From a bacterium (GTDB lineage: Bacteria > Elusimicrobiota > Elusimicrobia > Elusimicrobiales > UBA9959), in assembly GCA_021812825.1 (NCBI GenBank), contig JAKAMO010000066.1:1-15314 (forward strand): 15,314 bases of DNA. Direction: 5' to 3'. The position numbers and the translations under genes are program-made. The notes beneath the pieces were generated by a model that had not been told where the DNA came from, did no database searches, and saw only the letters and a list, made by a program, of their open reading frames with translations. Positions 13,837-15,314 of the stretch are shown piece by piece (within the stretch, counting starts at the first letter, position 1; each line of letters opens with the position of its first letter).

Positions 13837-14793
13837 ATGAAACGACCTTTCTACAGGACCAAGAAGTTCATTTTCGGCTTAGCGCTGCTGCTGGTTTTCG
13901 GCGGCGGCTGCGCGGCCCTGCGGCACAAGCGGGCCAAGGCGGAAGCCGCCAGGCTGGCCGACCTGACGCCGGTAAGCCCGGAGCGCGGCCCACTCGTCAC
14001 CAAGACGCAGGCCGTGGGAACGGTGGAACCAGAGAACCGCGTCCTGGTCACGCCGTCCGTAGGCGGCCGGGCCGAGGAAGTACTGTTCGCAGAAGGCCAG
14101 GAAGTGAAGAAAGGCCAGATGCTGGCGTGGGTCAGCTCCAGCGAGCGCACCGCGCTGCTGGACTCGCTGCGCGACGGGGAATCCACCCCCGAAGAGCGCA
14201 GGATGGTGGAGGAGGCCTACAATCTGACGCCCGTAGTCGCCCCGATAGCGGGGATGATAGTGAAGCGCTCGGTGGAGCCCGGCCAGTCCGTCAGCCCGTC
14301 GAAGGAGCTCGCCGTGGTCTCAGACCGCCTGATAGTAAAGACCTTCGTGGACGAGACCGACATAGGCTCGGTCAGGGAGGGCCAGCAGGCGGAATACTAT
14401 CTCGACGCCTTCCCGAAGGACAAACGCGCAGGCCGCGTAATAGCCATCTCGCACGAGTCGACGCAGAAGGACGGCGTGGTAGTCTACGAGGTGAAGATCC
14501 TGCCCTCCGGCGGCGCGGCCGCCCTGCGCTCCGGCATGACGGCCGACGTGCTGATAATCACCGGCAGCAAGAAGGAAGCGCTGACGGTACCCAAGAAGGC
14601 CGTCAAGTACAAGGACGGGGACGCCATGGTCTCGCTGAAGAACGCGGCCGGCCGGCTCGAGGACAAGAAGATCTCGGTGGGGCAGGCCGACGAAAAGCGC
14701 ATAGAAGTGACCTCCGGGCTCTCCGAGAAGGACACCGTCTATTATTCGACGGGCATAGCCAAGGAACGCTCCGGCATCAACATAGGCTTCTGA
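13837..14793 (+). CDS. MacA/HlyD-type periplasmic adaptor with shortened hairpin
   Basis: 318 residues from the chosen ATG. A basic start and one membrane anchor (about 12-27) are followed by the split lipoyl (biotinyl-like) domain: TVEPENRVLVTPSVGGRAEE with EGQEVKKGQML, and its second half APIAGMIVKRSVEPGQSVSP. A beta-barrel (LIVKTFVDETDIGSVREGQQ onward) and membrane-proximal domain (TVPKKAVKYKDGDAMVSL) close the protein. The alpha-helical hairpin between the lipoyl halves, normally much longer, is only about 30 residues (SSERTALLDS to VEEAYN). Short-hairpin adaptors of this kind occur with MacB-type ABC proteins. It links the TolC-like channel to the ABC transporter encoded next. Its stop shares one base with the next start (TGATG). 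The transported substrate is unknown. Confidence 0.88.
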   Translation: MKRPFYRTKKFIFGLALLLVFGGGCAALRHKRAKAEAARLADLTPVSPERGPLVTKTQAVGTVEPENRVLVTPSVGGRAEEVLFAEGQEVKKGQMLAWVSSSERTALLDSLRDGESTPEERRMVEEAYNLTPVVAPIAGMIVKRSVEPGQSVSPSKELAVVSDRLIVKTFVDETDIGSVREGQQAEYYLDAFPKDKRAGRVIAISHESTQKDGVVVYEVKILPSGGAAALRSGMTADVLIITGSKKEALTVPKKAVKYKDGDAMVSLKNAAGRLEDKKISVGQADEKRIEVTSGLSEKDTVYYSTGIAKERSGINIGF

Positions 14794-15314
14794 TGCGCCC
14801 GCTCATAGACATCCGCGAGGTCTCCAAGACCTACGTCACCGGGAACTTCAGCGTCGAGGCCCTGAAGAAGGTCTCGCTGCAGGTATATCCCGGCGAGCTG
14901 GTGTCGCTGGTGGGCCCCTCCGGCTCAGGCAAGAGCACGCTGCTGCACATACTGGGCTTCCTGGACAGGCCCGATTCGGGGGAGTACTATTTCGCCGGCC
15001 ACCCGACGGCGAAGCTCGGCGAGGGCCGCCTGGCCGCCATCCGCAGCCGGATGATCGGCTTCATCTTCCAGTCCTTCCACCTGCTCAAGCGCACCACCGC
15101 GCGCGACAACGTGCTGCTGCCGATGGTCTACACCGGGCAGGGCACCAACCCGGCCAAGGCGCTGGAATGCCTCGGGATGGTCGGTCTTGGCGACAGGGTA
15201 AGGCACAAGTCCAACGAGCTCTCCGGCGGCCAGTGCCAGCGCGTCGCGATAGCCCGCGCGCTGGTGAACGACCCGCTGGTGGTGATGGCGGACGAGCCCA
15301 CCGGCAACCTGGAC
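14793..15314 (+). CDS. MacB/LolD-family ABC transporter ATPase (partial, cut by window end)
   Basis: 174 residues are visible and the reading frame is open at the window edge. Walker A GPSGSGKST (41-49), Q-loop Q93 (FIFQSFHLL), signature LSGGQCQR (143-150), Walker B VVMADE (163-168) and EPTGNLD at the last visible residues are present. The HILGFLDRPDSGEY stretch and position after a TolC channel and an adaptor point to the MacB branch, which exports substrates such as macrolides, peptides or siderophores from the periplasm. Whether the permease domain is fused (MacB) or separate cannot be seen. The start codon overlaps the adaptor stop by one base (TGATG), so translation is probably coupled. 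The cysteine in LSGGQC is a small departure from the usual glutamine. Confidence 0.9.
   Translation, partial: MRPLIDIREVSKTYVTGNFSVEALKKVSLQVYPGELVSLVGPSGSGKSTLLHILGFLDRPDSGEYYFAGHPTAKLGEGRLAAIRSRMIGFIFQSFHLLKRTTARDNVLLPMVYTGQGTNPAKALECLGMVGLGDRVRHKSNELSGGQCQRVAIARALVNDPLVVMADEPTGNLD

Overview
The window is GC-rich DNA from a diderm bacterium. The envelope genes point to an outer membrane: a LolC/E-type permease with LolD, a TolC-family channel with a MacA/HlyD-type adaptor and MacB-type ATPase, and a small predicted outer-membrane barrel. Despite the GC richness, isoleucine is often encoded by ATA (9 of 15 Ile codons in the adaptor gene). Gene content and style would fit an uncultured lineage such as Elusimicrobiota. 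That placement is an inference; there is no rRNA or other marker here to prove it.

Left two thirds (131-10089): eleven genes, all on the minus strand, tightly packed and often overlapping by 1-8 bases. In transcription order they are a receiver-only response regulator, lysS, a lolC/E permease, lolD, mcsA, mcsB, an ExeA/PEP-CTERM-type AAA ATPase, a PIG-L (LmbE) deacetylase, a WecA/TagO-type undecaprenyl-phosphate sugar-1-phosphate transferase, a dipeptide epimerase and an outer-membrane barrel protein. The set joins translation, lipoprotein export, protein-arginine phosphorylation quality control, surface polysaccharide initiation and peptidoglycan recycling. Two places break the packing. One is a 138-base gap between lolC and lolD filled by a long branched inverted repeat. 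The other is an AT-rich 52-base gap before the AAA ATPase holding a perfect TATAAT and no Shine-Dalgarno sequence. At the far left, a near-consensus sigma-70 promoter overlaps the last stop codon. It points out of the window toward a string of hairpins that may be a small RNA or a structured leader.

Right third (10238-15314): plus strand, divergent from the first block. ndk comes first, then a secreted alpha/beta-hydrolase-fold protein that appears to have lost its catalytic triad, overlapping murQ (MurNAc-6-phosphate etherase). Next is a tripartite efflux operon: TolC-like channel, short-hairpin adaptor, and the start of a MacB-type ABC protein cut by the window edge. MurQ on this arm and the dipeptide epimerase on the other both serve peptidoglycan recycling.

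No stretch longer than 300 bases lacks a gene. The largest gaps are 1-130 (promoter and hairpins), 6777-6914 (inverted repeat), 10090-10237 (divergent promoter region) and 12520-12605 (small GC-rich inverted repeats only). I saw no tRNA, rRNA, CRISPR array, transposase or prophage gene.
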